NCBI GenBank assembly: GCA_004352715.1
Contig: SCFE01000036.1
Coordinates: forward strand, 1,287,864 to 1,351,863
Source: Hofstenia miamia
Lineage: Eukaryota; Xenacoelomorpha; Acoela
Direction: 5' to 3'
Length of the DNA: 64,000 nucleotides
Within the stretch, counting starts at the first letter, position 1; the number at the start of each line of letters is the position of its first letter. The position numbers and the translations under genes are program-made. The notes under the pieces were generated by a model. That model saw nothing but the letters and a program-made list of their open reading frames with translations, was not told the origin of the DNA and ran no database searches. This document shows, piece after piece, positions 46,472-59,095 of the stretch.

Positions 46472-46633
46472 TTATTATTATTATTATTATTATTATTCTC
46501 AATTCATTTGCATTATTTGAAATTGTTTCTTTATTGAACCATTCTGGTAATTGATCATAATCAGCAACGACAACGTACCTTTGCATTCACACACTTACAC
46601 ATTGAGGATTCATAAAAAAAGTCATCATTAAAT

Positions 46634-46945
46634 ATGGTTAACTTTGATTTACCTCTTAATTTATTATATAACAAGCGTCGAAATATGATAACTAAGTATT
46701 GTGCTATCCTTCTACATTTACTTGCGTTTGGCTTTGCATTAGATACTTACATAGTAAAGAAGTACAAATCCACCCAATTTTGCAATCTTAATCAAATTTG
46801 CTATACTTTTCATAAACAAGCTTTCAATTGCAGATGCTTTGCAGGAGAACTGTGTCTTGCCAAGAGGGGTAGAGATGATGGATATTGTACACGCATAGCC
46901 AAAGATGTTCTATATTTGTACTTGCCAAATTACTTGGGTGCTTAA
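46634..46945 (+). CDS. Small secreted six-cysteine protein, CART-like spacing
   Basis: The first ATG is 46634, but the Met at 46685 gives a better signal peptide: basic MITKY, then CAILLHLLAFGFA as hydrophobic core. The mature part is basic and has six Cys spaced C-x5-C-x9-C-x1-C-x5-C-x10-C (FCNLNQIC .. NCRCFAGELC .. GYC). The C-x5-C...C-x-C-x5-C arrangement matches CART-type neuropeptides (cocaine- and amphetamine-regulated transcript), which have x11 in the second loop and x6 in the last. The last loop is therefore longer than usual. AATAAA lies at 47016, ~70 bp after the stop. An upstream exon is possible, because CART genes usually have introns. It could also be another small disulfide-rich secreted peptide. 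Confidence 0.5.
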   Translation: MVNFDLPLNLLYNKRRNMITKYCAILLHLLAFGFALDTYIVKKYKSTQFCNLNQICYTFHKQAFNCRCFAGELCLAKRGRDDGYCTRIAKDVLYLYLPNYLGA

Positions 46946-46949
46946 AAAA

Positions 46950-49490
46950 ATATTTACTAAATCAATAACCAAGAGAGAAAATAAGTATTCGTTATATTGT
47001 TAAAATATATTGTGTAATAAAAATCCTTCTGTAATTTTAATGACAGATCAAGAGGTCCCTTCACAGAGGGGCTCTAAATATTGGGAGCATAAGCAGCAAC
47101 GGAAAAGAACATAAGCCTTTCTTGAACTAAGTAAATTGATCTTATCCTCGTACTATAAAAATCTACTTGGCAAACTTAAATTCTGTTTTTATAGGAAAGT
47201 ATTTGGTATCAGGATCTTCTGAAGGGGACATCTCTGTCTTAATCATTAGGGTGCCAAAAGCGGTGCAAAGCTCCCCGAATTTTTGACAATTTTGAAAAAA
47301 TAGACCAAAAACGCATTTCACGGCTTACTTTTTAAACGTTTTTACTTTTTGCAAACAATCCTTTGTTTTAACGAGTAAAAACAGATTTTGAAAACTGACG
47401 GAGGAAGAGAAATATTCCACCATATCCCCCAGAAATGGGTTTTTATTAGGTAAAGCAATAACTCAAATTTTTACGTAATTTCCAGCAATATCCCGGTTTT
47501 ATGTAATATTTATCTAAATGCAGTTCTTAAGCAAATTCTCATGTGCTAGATCAAAGCAATACCCACACGGCTGAGCTATTAGTCATCCGTCACTGTTTGG
47601 TAGTTAAAAAATTCGACCATGAACCCATATTTAAAACAGGCTGCTCCAATGAATGCTTCAAAAAAAGCAATGCACAAGGCCAGTACATCTTACTACATCA
47701 GCAAATTTCTATTGTTCCATATCTTCTTAATAGTACCTCTATGCCAATTGTCATTGCACATAGTGAAATTTAGTATATTTATAGCTTTCGTTGAACTGTC
47801 ATTTTCTAAAAAAATTTAAAATAGTCAATGATTGTAATTAGTTGCGTTGCTAATTTGATTAATTTTGGCACATTCATTTTAGGTTGATGTAAAATGTAGT
47901 AAGAAAATAGAACTTACTTTAACATAAGGTATCAAGTAAATGTACATTAAATCGTAAAATACGAATATCCGGTACTATGATATGTTTTATAATCTCATTA
48001 ATAAGTCATCAAAGCAGCGTCATATCTCTACTCTTCATAGAGATATTAACATAGGGAATAATTGATGTAGAAAGAATGCACAGCTGTCTTACAATACAAA
48101 AAACAAACGTTGGTACAACAAAAGTTAATATTTTAATGAAATATAGTTTGTCTCCACTTTCCAACACTAGTGCCAGTTAAAATTTATCTTTCAACCAAAA
48201 TTTCAAATTTTTAAGAAGTTATAAAATTTTGAAGGCCTGCCATACTACGTATGTTATTAATAAATATGTTTCAAATGCTCAAAGTGAAGTGGATGTTATA
48301 AATTTACGAATTTGGCGGTTTTAATGAAATATCTCTAAATTCATTTTTTAAATATAAATGCGAATTTTGAAAGAAATTAGTCTGTATGTATTCGTAAGAG
48401 AATAAGGCTTATTGAAATAAGTTATAAACATTCAATACAATTTTTGTATTACACATTTTGCTGGTGCTGTGTAAATGTTCATACTTTTGCCAAGATTCAA
48501 AGAATTTTGATTTTCTATATTGTAAATTCTATTAAAATATAATTTTTTTATCAGTAATGTAGTTTATAATTTTATGTCACGATTAAGGGATGCATTAAAT
48601 AAGACTTTTATATATCATTTTGAGAGGGAGCCAAAAATTAATTTATCCTTAGCTGTATAATAGTAGAATGAAAGCACACGATAAAAGTGAAGCTACAATA
48701 AAGCATTAAAAAAATATAGTGAAGCCATAATATTACAGTCCTCACAAACAAATTAAGTAGAACAATAAATTGAGAAAGTATTTTAACAAAAATACACACC
48801 ACGCAAAATTGTGAAAGCTAAAGGACTCTGTTAATACATTGTGAAAAAACCACGCGAATTGATTACACCTTGGATTTTCAAACTGGAGACATCACCAGGT
48901 TATGAAGCAATAGTTGTGTTTACTCTATGTTACAAAGTTTTTCAATAATTTTACTAAGTTTTTTCTGAAGCTTAGACTTAAATATATTCCAAATGTTTTC
49001 TATGCAGTTGCAGTCAGGAATTGACCAAGCCATTCAAGGCTCCGATGCGAATTTCTTCTTTCCTTGTTTAAACCTCAGGTGATCGATAAAAAAATTCGTG
49101 TATTTAATTTTCTGTGTTGGACAGTAAATTCAATTAAACAGCAGTAATTACCTACTATAAATTTCCTTGATTGCATATAGAATGGAATGCAACAAAAAAC
49201 GAAGTTTAGAGTGCGATTGTCACAGAAATATTTAAAAATTTTCAGAAATATTGATGTGCAAAAATTTTAGACGTATTCCACTGCATTGATGAAAACTATA
49301 AAAAAATCAATGTTAATTGAAATTCTTCACTCTTCTAAACAAAATAAGACATGTAATGAGATGTGTACAAAAATTATCATCAATATGTCAATGTGTCAAT
49401 GTCACTTAATATGCTAATCATAATTCCTATAGTATGCTTTTATTAAAAAGTTTATTCATAAATTCTATTGTATGAGGTTTACATGATAAA
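46950..49490. other. Non-coding DNA
   Basis: No gene or element recognised apart from the polyadenylation-like AATAAA at 47016. Confidence 0.4.
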
Positions 49491-50166
49491 TCACAGGGTT
49501 AGCCTGAAAAATATCTGATAAAGTAGATTGTCCTTGTTTCAATTGCCAATTCTAGATAACATTTGTTATTATATACATTTTGTATGCTATTTTTGGTTTT
49601 GAAATTTCTGGGTAGTTTTTTGTTGACAAAGAATTTTGTTTGAAACATAAAATAAACTTAGTAATGAGAGAAACGCATTACTTTTATTTTAATGGTCTAA
49701 TGATTTGGAAAATTAGTTTACGAACTGGATTTAAACACCCACTGCTTACACGACATATAGTCAGAGCTGATTCGGGGAGGTTGAATTTCAAAAGTTATTG
49801 TAAAACTTTTGAAAGAGAAAATGTAACAAAAGTCACACATGGGAAAATATTTTGTGATAAATTCTATATAAAAATGTACTAGGCCTATATTATTGTGCTT
49901 ATTTTCTAAAATTATTTATTTTGCAATAATACAAATATTTGTTCAGCGCGATACATTTTATTGTATATGCTAATAACTTGGTATTGCTAACCAGGAGATA
50001 ACAATGGTCGGATTTGCATCATGTTCAATTAATATATACATGTTGTAGCGTAGAAATTTCGGGCTTATCGTGGGACAGCTTTTTCTGTCCCATTCCCATC
50101 CCATCCTACGTTCCATCCCACCTCACGTCCCAAGGGACATCCCACGTCCCACGGCAAACCCTGTGA
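49491..50166. mobile_element. 676 bp hAT-like non-autonomous element
   Basis: Inverted ends: TCACAGGGTTAGCC at 49491 and, complemented, TCACAGGGTTTGCC ending at 50166 (13 of 14). The right end is followed inward by a GC-rich array of GTCCCA/CATCCCA units (about 50085-50155), the subterminal repeats typical of hAT elements. No transposase; the open frame at 49640-49882 is unrecognised. Target duplication is not clear. Confidence 0.6.
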
Positions 50167-51549
50167 TTGCGAGATTTCACCAAAGCAATAGTGAGAACGA
50201 TTATGCAAAACGCTGATTTAATTCTCTAAATGATTCGAGCCAATTTGAATTACTGCTGTAATTTTCCCGGCGTTTTTATGCAGTATGGTAAGTTTACATT
50301 AGGGCTACAGTAATTTACATTAAGTTATGAGGCCCAATATATTCCTAAATGCTGCATATGAAAAGTTAATGTATAATATAATGACTAAGGCGACCAATTT
50401 TGACCCAAAACATTACAGTTTTTTGACCTAGTGATTGTTAAATTTTAACTTTATTTTGACTTTCTGGTAAAAAATGAGGATTAAGGGGAAAAATAAATTT
50501 TTTATCACTAATTATCAGCTCTGGAATCGGATCTTGCGAGCCTTAGGTAGGGTCGGGCTGATTTACTCAACTTTTATTTGGACTGAAATGGCAATTTTGT
50601 CATCAGTATCAATGATATAAAAGGTAGAATGCTAAATTTTTGATATGCTACAAGGATTGTGATATTTCCATTACTAGTGACAATCCATTTGTATTCTTAA
50701 ATTTACTAAATCAATACCATGAACTGGGAATTGTGAAGAGGTCTTAGTATTTTTGTCACAGCTAAAAGCGGTCCGAGTCCGGACCACGGCTCGCTACGGT
50801 TCTATTCGATCCGGTTTACAACCACTGTGGTCCTTCAGTCTGAAATTTGACTAAGATTATATGGAAAGTTGAATAATTTATCAGTCTTTATTGAAATACA
50901 ATGTATTTCCAAATTTATATGTACTATACTGTACACGCACACACATTTATGTCGAATCTGTACAAAAATAATATATAATATATAACACCCAAATCGTTAA
51001 TTAATAATTAGAGTCAAGTCATTATTTGCTGTCTGCCTAATCTAATTAATTATCACCTTCTTAAAAAGCAATTTGATTTTATCCGATACATTCAGTACTG
51101 GGAAAAACAATTCGGCCACCAATGATTTGTCATAAACATTTCTAAGAAATGGACGCCAAAATGTCATAGTTATGTTTTAATTAGATTTGGAGTTGCAGAA
51201 AGAGGAATTCATCAATGTTGAGACTTATTACCACTGTTTACTTTAAATCTCAAGGAGAAATGATACAATGTTTGTAGTTAGCTAATCTTTTCTTGGAAAA
51301 ATGTATGCGGTTACTTCAGACAAAATCAGAGAATCTGAAAAAAATTTCATTGGTTGAGCTTTTTTCAGTTTATTTATATTGAAAATGTCTAATAACAGTT
51401 TTTCTTCGCCATATATGATGCCTGGTTACGTACCTCTTGCCATCCGCGAGTTGATTATGTCCAAACATTTGGAAGATTTCAGAGGAATTTCGCAAGGAAT
51501 GGGCTGATTGTCACCTTGTGACACTCACTTGTGGCTATATCAGAAGATT

Positions 51550-52480
51550 TGTCAAACATTAGTAATTGGGCTGCCTTAAATAATCTGTCATTTAATGTAA
51601 ACAAATTCCATTTGATATCATTTCCGCATTCCTCGAGTAAATCAATAAGTTAATATTCTGATACCATAACTTGCGAAGACAATGTAAAAGATCTTGGCAT
51701 CTACATTACAAGTAACCTCAAATGGGAAATGCACATTCCTAATATTTCATTTGTGAATATCAAAAGAACTATCCCGTTCACTGTGAATTATTCTGTCAAA
51801 CTAACATTGTATGAATCTTTAATTTTGAGTAAGTTATTGTACTCTTCCTAACTATGGTATCGCTCAATACACGATATAGATAATTTGGAGAAGCTACAAA
51901 AGAGATGTGTAAAATGGATTACTTCTGGATTTGATTATAAAGAGAGATTGAAAAAGCTCTACCTATTATCCATTTCACTACAACTACAATTCAACGACCT
52001 GATATACTTCAACAGACTCCTAAATGGCAAATACGATACAAACATCTTTGATTACATCTCATTATACATTCCTTCGAAAAGAGGTCTTCGAACAAATAGT
52101 AAGGTGCTTTTTAAGACTAAAAAAACAATCAAAAGTAAAACGTCTCAATTCTATTTTAACAGAATTATAACTTTAGCAAATTATGTTCAGATATCGTCAG
52201 AAACAAACTTATTGATTGATAATCCCAAATAGTAAAAAAGAAACTGAAAGAAATCTTCTGGAATTACTTCATAAGAGAATATGACATAAATAATAAATGT
52301 AGCTATTTTTTGGTATGTTTTTGCATGATTTGTAGGGTTTTCGTGTGAATTTTTATTAAATTTTCCTGTTATATTTACAGTGTAATCTGATTATTATTTT
52401 TTTTAAGATTTATATATTAGAGCATTTTGCATACGCTGCTTAATAAAACTATTTACTACTATTACTCCTACTTCTACTAA
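51550..52480 (+). pseudogene. LINE RT C-terminal fragment
   Basis: Frames on + give SNISNWAALNNLSFNVNKFH, then NVKDLGIYITSNLKWEMHI (the thumb motif) and SVKLTLYESLILSKLLYSS. The open part 51885-52232 then begins MEKLQKRCVKWITSGFDYKE. This layout is that of non-LTR retrotransposons with long C-terminal regions, distinct from the CR1-like copies. AATAAA and a TAC-rich tract near 52440-52480 probably form the 3' end. The palm with the catalytic Asp residues is absent. Confidence 0.7.
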
Positions 52481-52494
52481 GAAATGTGCCAGAC

Positions 52495-53195
52495 ATCCTG
52501 AAGAAGTACTCAATTGGGATTTTCGTGGCACCCAGAAAGCCATTCTTAACCTCAAAGCAAAGATTACGCCGGATGAGGTGGGCCAATTTAATGAGAGTTA
52601 ATTCATCGGAACATTGGTCTCATTTTATATTTTCAGATGAGTCGAGATTTGAGCTATACTAATCGAAAAGAATGTTGATAAAGAGACCAACTGGGCAGAA
52701 GTTCAGATTCTTGCCTCAACTTACTCAGGGGACCATGAATTATGGTGGGAAGTCTGTAATAGTATGAGGTGTAATATGGGAGCGTAGCTTTCGCAAGATT
52801 GTTCACATCACTGGTACTCTCCTAAGCTCTTAATATGATTAGATTCTAGAAAAGGAACTCTTGCCACTCCTTACAAGAGATCAATATACTAGCAGGATGC
52901 TGTTCCATGTCATACCTCAATAGAAATGACAAATTTCCTCCACAATAATGAGGTTGCTATCATTGCTGACCTTCCTAGCCAATCTCCAGACCTTAAAATT
53001 ATCGAAAACAAATGGAAAGAGGTCAAATATCGAATTGGACAGCATACTCTTCACACTGAAGATGTGCGGTGGAGCACAATAAAGAAAAAATTTTATGCAA
53101 TTCCCAACAGCTTTATTGAAAGACTTTTTGCTACAATCCCTGATCGCCTTGAATGCTGTTATTCGCTAAAAGGGACACCCTGCAAAATATTATAA
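52495..53195 (+). pseudogene. Tc1-like transposase, decayed
   Basis: Frames on + give IFSDESRFELY (first catalytic Asp), KRPTGQKFRFLPQLTQGTMN, then QQDAVPCHTSIEMTNFLHNN (second Asp). In the open part 52926-53195 follows SQSPDLKIIENKWKEVKYRI (catalytic Glu), so the DDE triad can be traced. The N-terminal DNA-binding part is short or missing and there are several stops. No terminal inverted repeats found. Confidence 0.75.
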
Positions 53196-53799
53196 GAGAC
53201 AATTTTGTTGCTAAGTGCTTGTATTGCATCAATTATTAATTTATGTATCATATTTTGAATTTACTTTTTTGGATTGGCTCAGTTGTTAAAATTTTTTTCA
53301 GGTTGCCGAATACATTTTTCCAATACAGGTTTTCTAATTTTGATTAAAAAGTAATAGCCTATTGTTATTCTACATATTTTATGGTATTAGACATACAAAT
53401 TTTCCTTCCTTAATCAAAGTAGCACTTAGTTATAATTTTAGGCACAATCTATCCAATGAATGTTCATCATTTATTCAAAATTTTCAAAATAGCAAGGTGG
53501 TCGAATACATATTTAATACATATTTCCAGTACTGTACATTTGTCACTTAAAAGATTGGTAACTATAGCAGTGTAGGCAGCAACAACAAATTCTAGAATTA
53601 TTGTGTTACCACACACCTGACGTTCAAAGTAAAAAGTAAGATTCTCGAAAGCTTGTAAATAATCAGCGTGGAATTCATGCTGGTCATAACAAATTTTATT
53701 CGGTTCAGTCCGGTTCGGTCTAAATTTATTCTGTTTAGTCCGTTCTCGATCCGGGAAAAAGCGGACTATCCAGCTGTGATTTTTGAATACATGTATTAT

Positions 53800-54920
53800 G
53801 ATACAGCTTGTTTGTTTTATTACATATCTTTGTAATTTTTTTCGTGCCAAATTTAAAAATAGCATTTGATCTTTATCTACCTAAAACCGTAACACAAAAA
53901 TCTGGAAATTTTCAATGTACAATTAAGAATAGATTTAATCGAAACTGTAGATCATCATAAATATGAAATGTTTTTATTATGGTTATGCATTGTCAGCAAA
54001 AAAGCGTTTTATTTTTGAAAATATTAGTATAAGTAATATTTTTTATAATTTATATTCTTTTTACCTGTTTGTAGCTATTCACAATTTACAGGTTTGTCTG
54101 GAGACGACATTTGTTGAACCCACAATCTACAGCACACCATAAGAAGTATCTACAAATTCGCACAAGTGCCACACCACGGCCACATGAATAAAAATTGCCT
54201 CTCAAATCCCCTCAAAATTGTAGACACTGAGAGTTTTTTAAATTTTAATATGTATTAATATACATAAAATTATAATAAAATTTTACAAATCAATCAGTAT
54301 CTTCACCATAGTCATATTTGTAGAGTCCTTTTTAAAATTTGTGAATAAATAATATTATTTAGAATTATTGAAGCTGTCGACAAAAATGCGTGCCCTGCAA
54401 ATATTCAGAAACTAAAACTTAAGCGCACACACTACATCACATTTGGGGAGTCTCCTTTCCCACACCAAGCGTGGCAACTTTAAAAAGTGTAGTAGCAGTA
54501 GCAATAGCAATAGTAAATTCCGGCTAAATGTGCTTCGGGTTAAAACGTTTCGGATTTATGCCCGGTTGAGCAGAAAAAAAATTTACCCGATTCCATCTGT
54601 TGCCATGATTGTACCTTATTCACGAAATCTGCTAGTATTATAGTATATTATCATTTTCAGAACACGTATTTCAAACTCACTTGCAATGTCATTTAAAATC
54701 TACTAATTTTCGATTTAAAAATAATTTTGAAGTAGAGTTTTAAAACATCCGAATTCTGTAAAATTTAACGCGTCGTTTGCACACATCACCTATAACTCAG
54801 ATTACCTAACGTTGACTGAATTCCCGAAATTTGAAGCATTTTGGCTGTTATAATTTTAATCATCGTATAAAATATAACTTCAGTTAAAATATAGTGTTTT
54901 TTAATTAAGAAGGAAAGTTG
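53800..54920. other. Non-coding DNA
   Basis: No gene or element recognised. Confidence 0.35.
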
Positions 54921-54926
54921 ATTTAC

Positions 54927-55000
54927 CTTAAAATCTCAGGGTCAAAAGCGTCAAAGGTTACATAATCTTCGTCTGATAATTGTGTTGCTTCCGCATGCAT
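54927..55000 (-). CDS. Candidate first coding exon
   Basis: ATG at 55000, then an acidic 24-codon reading frame (MHAEATQLSDEDYVTFDAFD then PEIL) ending in the donor TTTTAAG|GTAAAT at 54927. The peptide is far less AT-driven than random frames here, and the donor is good. No second exon could be assigned downstream (minus direction). Family unknown. Confidence 0.4.
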
Positions 55001-55009
55001 CTTGAAAAA

Positions 55010-56960
55010 ATTCGATTCGTCCGCGAATTGTTTTATTAAATTATATCATCTTTGATGTATCGCTTCTTATTTTGCGCTTACCACTCAATTGCATAATTGA
55101 TGTTTTGCATTGACGAAATTAGCAAGGAAAAGCAATATTGCAGAACTACAAATGAATTATTAACCCATTGATTCTTATTACGCCACAATTCTCATATTTT
55201 TGTAGTAGGCAGGCTATAAAATAGCGCAGGATAGTCTAGTCAAAAACAGAATAAAAGGTTCTTTTGAAATAAAATTTTAAAATAATTATTTTGGATACTG
55301 TCGTGAAAATATAATATATTTAATTTCTATGGTAGAGGAAATTCTACACACTGCAGTCCGTACGGACAGTGGCGCACTGTACATTTGGAGACCCAGTGCG
55401 AACTGTCGATATGAAGACCTCACCCCACACTCTATAGGTTTGTGCTGAAGTTTTTTTGGCTGGCAGCAACCGGCCGCGTCCGCAAATATTGAAGCCGTTC
55501 TCGGCCGTAAAATTAATTTATATTTTACATATATTATATTCACCGCATTTTTCAGAATTTATTTGGATTTACACTCACCTTAAATAAAACATTATTCATT
55601 GTAAAAGCCCTGTTAAATTCAGTGAAATTTAACTTATGGCTGCTAAAAATCGTGACTTGAAAATTGAAGCCGTAGCCATCCGCTTCCGTTAAGGTTCAGG
55701 CCGTAGCCGACAGTGTGACAAAATGCTTTAGCAAAATACATTTAGATTATCTTCAATTTACAAAGGGATAATGCACATTTACAAACTCATGAAAACCGAA
55801 GAACATTTAATAACATGCCAAATTTTTATTTTATAATCTTACACTTACATCATTAAATTTTAAGAGATTACTGGCCGGCAAAGTTGGGATCTGGAAAATG
55901 TAATGTCAGAACTTTTTATTAGATTTTACAATAAATTTCGCTTCTACTTAGTGTGCACATAAAAGGGAATTTACAGTATCTACTTGACAATAAATTCTTA
56001 ACTTGGCGTCCAGCTATTGGAGAAAGCCGTTTTGATATTCCGATAATGCACCTCAGGACTTGCACAGATTATATTTTCACATAAACTAAGCAATGTTATG
56101 AAATTAAGAGCTCGTTTTAATGCAATCTATTTTAATAGCGCTGAATCCGTGACGTTGCCAAGAAATTCCGGTGGTGGGGTATGTTTTAAATACTTAAATT
56201 GTTCAAATCGTTTTGAAAATACAATTTGAAATATCACGCATTCGATTATAAACTCGTGGATAACTTTGAAGCAATACCTATGCCAAAGCTTAGTGTGGTT
56301 AATGAATGTTCTATAGATGATGATTAGCTTCATGATCTGCCTAGAAAGCTGTGCAAGTGAATGAGAGTGACAGAATGTAATTTTTGGTTGTTCAGCATTA
56401 AATTATCCAACTTACCAGAAAAAATAATCATATTTAATAATATAAAAATATAATGAAACTTACATATTTTCCCGTACTACAAAAAATAATCCTTGCCAAA
56501 TCTTGCAAAAATTAACTATATTAAAGTGGCATTTTACGATGTTAGTATAACTGTATTTTTTCATATAAGTTATAGGTATGGGTAGAAAAATGAATACTTA
56601 CATAATGGCAGCATATGCATTATTTCTCATAGTTATGTTATAATAAGGCTTATGATAATATGAAGTAACTGTTTACAAGTTACTTTGAATATATCTTGAA
56701 TAAAGTTTTGTTATTTGTAAACTTTGTTTATTGACAAAAGGCCTACTTAAATGACTTAAAATGAGTCCATATTGTGTTTTAAGAAATTTTGAACATTCCA
56801 ATAATCAAAATTAATATACAGTAATGGAAAATATTTTTAAAGCTGTTACAAGTTGTGCTAAACAACAATAAATATTTTTGTGTATTTTTTATGCTACTCT
56901 GACTCAATGCCAGGGTAAACAAAAACTCCGTTGTTAACCACGCAATTTGTTTACTGTTGT
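55010..56960. other. Non-coding DNA
   Basis: GC-richer patches at 55360-55510 and 55665-55715 (CCGTAGCC-type repeats) may be ends of another DNA transposon. No gene recognised. Confidence 0.35.
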
Positions 56961-56968
56961 GACGCAGT

Positions 56969-57318
56969 CAGGCCCGTAGCCAGCATTATCACCTAAGGGG
57001 GTCGACATTCATTTAGAAGGGCTTGGTGGGAATTTCGACTTTATTTATAATATAAACTAAAACTTTACTAATTCTGTACACCATTTTATTTTTGTTGCAT
57101 CCTTCGGTTTACGCGGATTTTCTGAGGGTGAGGTCAACTCGTATAGAGATCAAGCAAAATAGACTTTAGAATTGCATTATTGAGAGCAAAGTTACAACAA
57201 TTGAATTATAAAATATTATTTTTACATGCTGATTTTGCTTTTAGTTTATTGTCAAGGAGAGATTGCCTGACCATCCAAAGGAGGCTCGACCCCTCCTACC
57301 CTCTTCTCCTGTGGCCTG
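56969..57318. mobile_element. 350 bp hAT-like MITE
   Basis: The left end is CAGGCCCGTAGCCAGC and the right end, complemented, is CAGGCCACAGGAGAAG. Both are followed inward by AGGGGGTCGA or AGGGGTCGA. The eight bases outside are GACGCAGT on the left and TTTGCAGT on the right, a degenerate 8 bp target duplication as expected for hAT. Non-coding. Confidence 0.55.
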
Positions 57319-57540
57319 TTTGCAGTGTGTAGACGCGTACATTATTGCATTGCAAACCACCTCGAAGCCATCAGTGCTCTGTTGAACGTTCCTTGCTTTT
57401 TGCTATGAAATATGATCCCATAAATTCTTATTTTCATGTAAGAATTAAAACAAAATCTGAAAATGGCAATGGCCTCATTATTTTGCGAGTTACTTTTTTT
57501 GGCCAGTGTTTAAAGTTGGTCTTGATTGGTAACAAAATTT

Positions 57541-58805
57541 TTGCATGCTTAGCCTTTATCAGGACGTCTGAAACATTTTATAGTTCAAAAGTGATGTATT
57601 TTGTTAATAATAGTTATTCTATAAGAGCACAAATATCATTATTTAATCCATTCGCATATGAGAACAACAATCTTCTAATTTACTGTTGTTAAGGATCTTT
57701 AGTAATTTTAATAAAAACATTAGACTAAAATAGATATATTTCGCTCAACTTGAGCTATCGCCAATTTACAAAGTTTTTTCTCTAAATATGCATTATTTAA
57801 TTAAAAGATATTATTATGCGATTAAACGTTGATTAGAGGTAATTTATGCTGATATATGTAATTATCTTTGTTGTTAAGACTTGGTTGTATTAATCTTTTA
57901 TTACTTTTAATTTTTTGGAATGGTAGATCTTAAAATATTGATGTCATAATTTAATCCACATTTTCTTAGTTGTTCTGAAATTGTTGACTTAGTTTCGTGT
58001 TCTTTTATTCTTCTGCTTAGTTGTCTGCTATTATATCCAATATAGTCCTCACCACAGGGTGCATTTGATTTTATACATAACATTGGACTTATCGGATACC
58101 TTTGTCATTGATTTTAATTCTAAATTTTGACTAAGCTTTCACGTTGTATAAACAAATCTTACATTTTCTTTTAAATAATTTATTTTTCGTATTTGATTAA
58201 TCATATCTGTTGCGTGCTTACCTCTATATTCAATTTGAAAAGTGTGTTCAAAATTATTCGAATATTTTCCTGTCTTGTTGTTCAATATTTCATCCATTGT
58301 TTCTTTCTTTAATATATTTGTTAATAAAATTACTTGGATATTCGTTCTTCTTCAGATTCGATTTTAACTTGATTATTTCTTGGTATATGATGTCGATTTA
58401 TTGCTCCTTTAATTATTTTTATTTTGTATGCTGCAGGTGAATTTGAGGTGAAATTTAAAACTAAACCTGTATTGGTTGGTTTTCTATAAATTCCTGTAGC
58501 AAAGCCGTTTGCTGTTCTGTTAATATTCACGTTTAAGAAATGGAAATTATTGTTAAGTTCTTTGTCCATTGTATATATTTAATGTTGTCATGTATTTTAT
58601 TTAATTTTGTTAGCACCAATTCTGCCTCTTCTTCATTATTTACTACTGCATATATATCGTCAATGTACCTTTCATACAAATGAAATCTGATGCTATTTGA
58701 TGCATATGGTTTCTCAATAAAGTTTAAATAGATGTTAGCTAGGGTTGGGTTTAAGGATTTACTCATAGCTGAACCATCTTTCTGCAAGTAAATTTCTCCC
58801 TTCAA
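57541..58805 (-). mobile_element. Penelope-like element fragment (RT C-terminus, GIY-YIG, terminus)
   Basis: Minus-strand order: RT palm and thumb (58805-58533: GSAMSKSLNPTLANIYLNF, YERYIDDIYAV with the catalytic YIDD); then 58569-58330 (FHFLNVNINRTANGFATGIY, RKPTNTGLVLNFTSNSPAAY). The GIY-YIG nuclease follows (about 58090-57890: MYKIKCTPCGEDYIGYNSRQ, LSRRIKEHETKSTISEQLRK). A terminus resembling hammerhead-type PLE ends lies at 57562-57541 (CTGATAAAGGCTAAGCATGC). Frameshifts occur between the pieces, and the RT N-terminus is missing upstream of 58805. The Cys pair before YIG and the R..R..EH block are intact. Confidence 0.85.
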
Positions 58806-59095
58806 TTCGAATTACAAAATTTATAGGACTTGTTTTTCTCAAACCTTGAAAATTGGGGTTTTGAGGAAAATCTTTGAAATTTTTTAACTTGAAGACAAAC
58901 AATTTTTGGATACTTAATTTCTTAAGAAATTTTATATTCTATTCGATATGGCATGAATAAAAACGGATATGAACTGAACAAAGCTAATTTTTTAAGAATC
59001 TTTTTTTGCCTGACGATAACCATTGTATAGGTAGTCTTCATCATCCAAGAATCAATAAAAGTGTTTGAAATGCTGTTTTTGACACCAAATATATA

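Larger units (their letters stand above)
50757..53780. mobile_element. Possible composite hAT-like element
   Basis: The left end reads TCACAGCTAAAAGCGGTCCG. The right end, complemented, reads TCACAGCTGGATAGTCCGCT. Both are followed inward by GGTCCGG/GGTTCGG-type GC-rich repeats (50770-50822 and 53695-53760). The ~3 kb between holds a LINE and a Tc1 relic, so they would be nested insertions, or the two ends may belong to different copies. Confidence 0.35.

Noticed and set aside
57345-57692. 115-codon plus-strand frame
   Set aside because: It runs over a hAT-like MITE edge and the PLE terminus in antisense; no motif.
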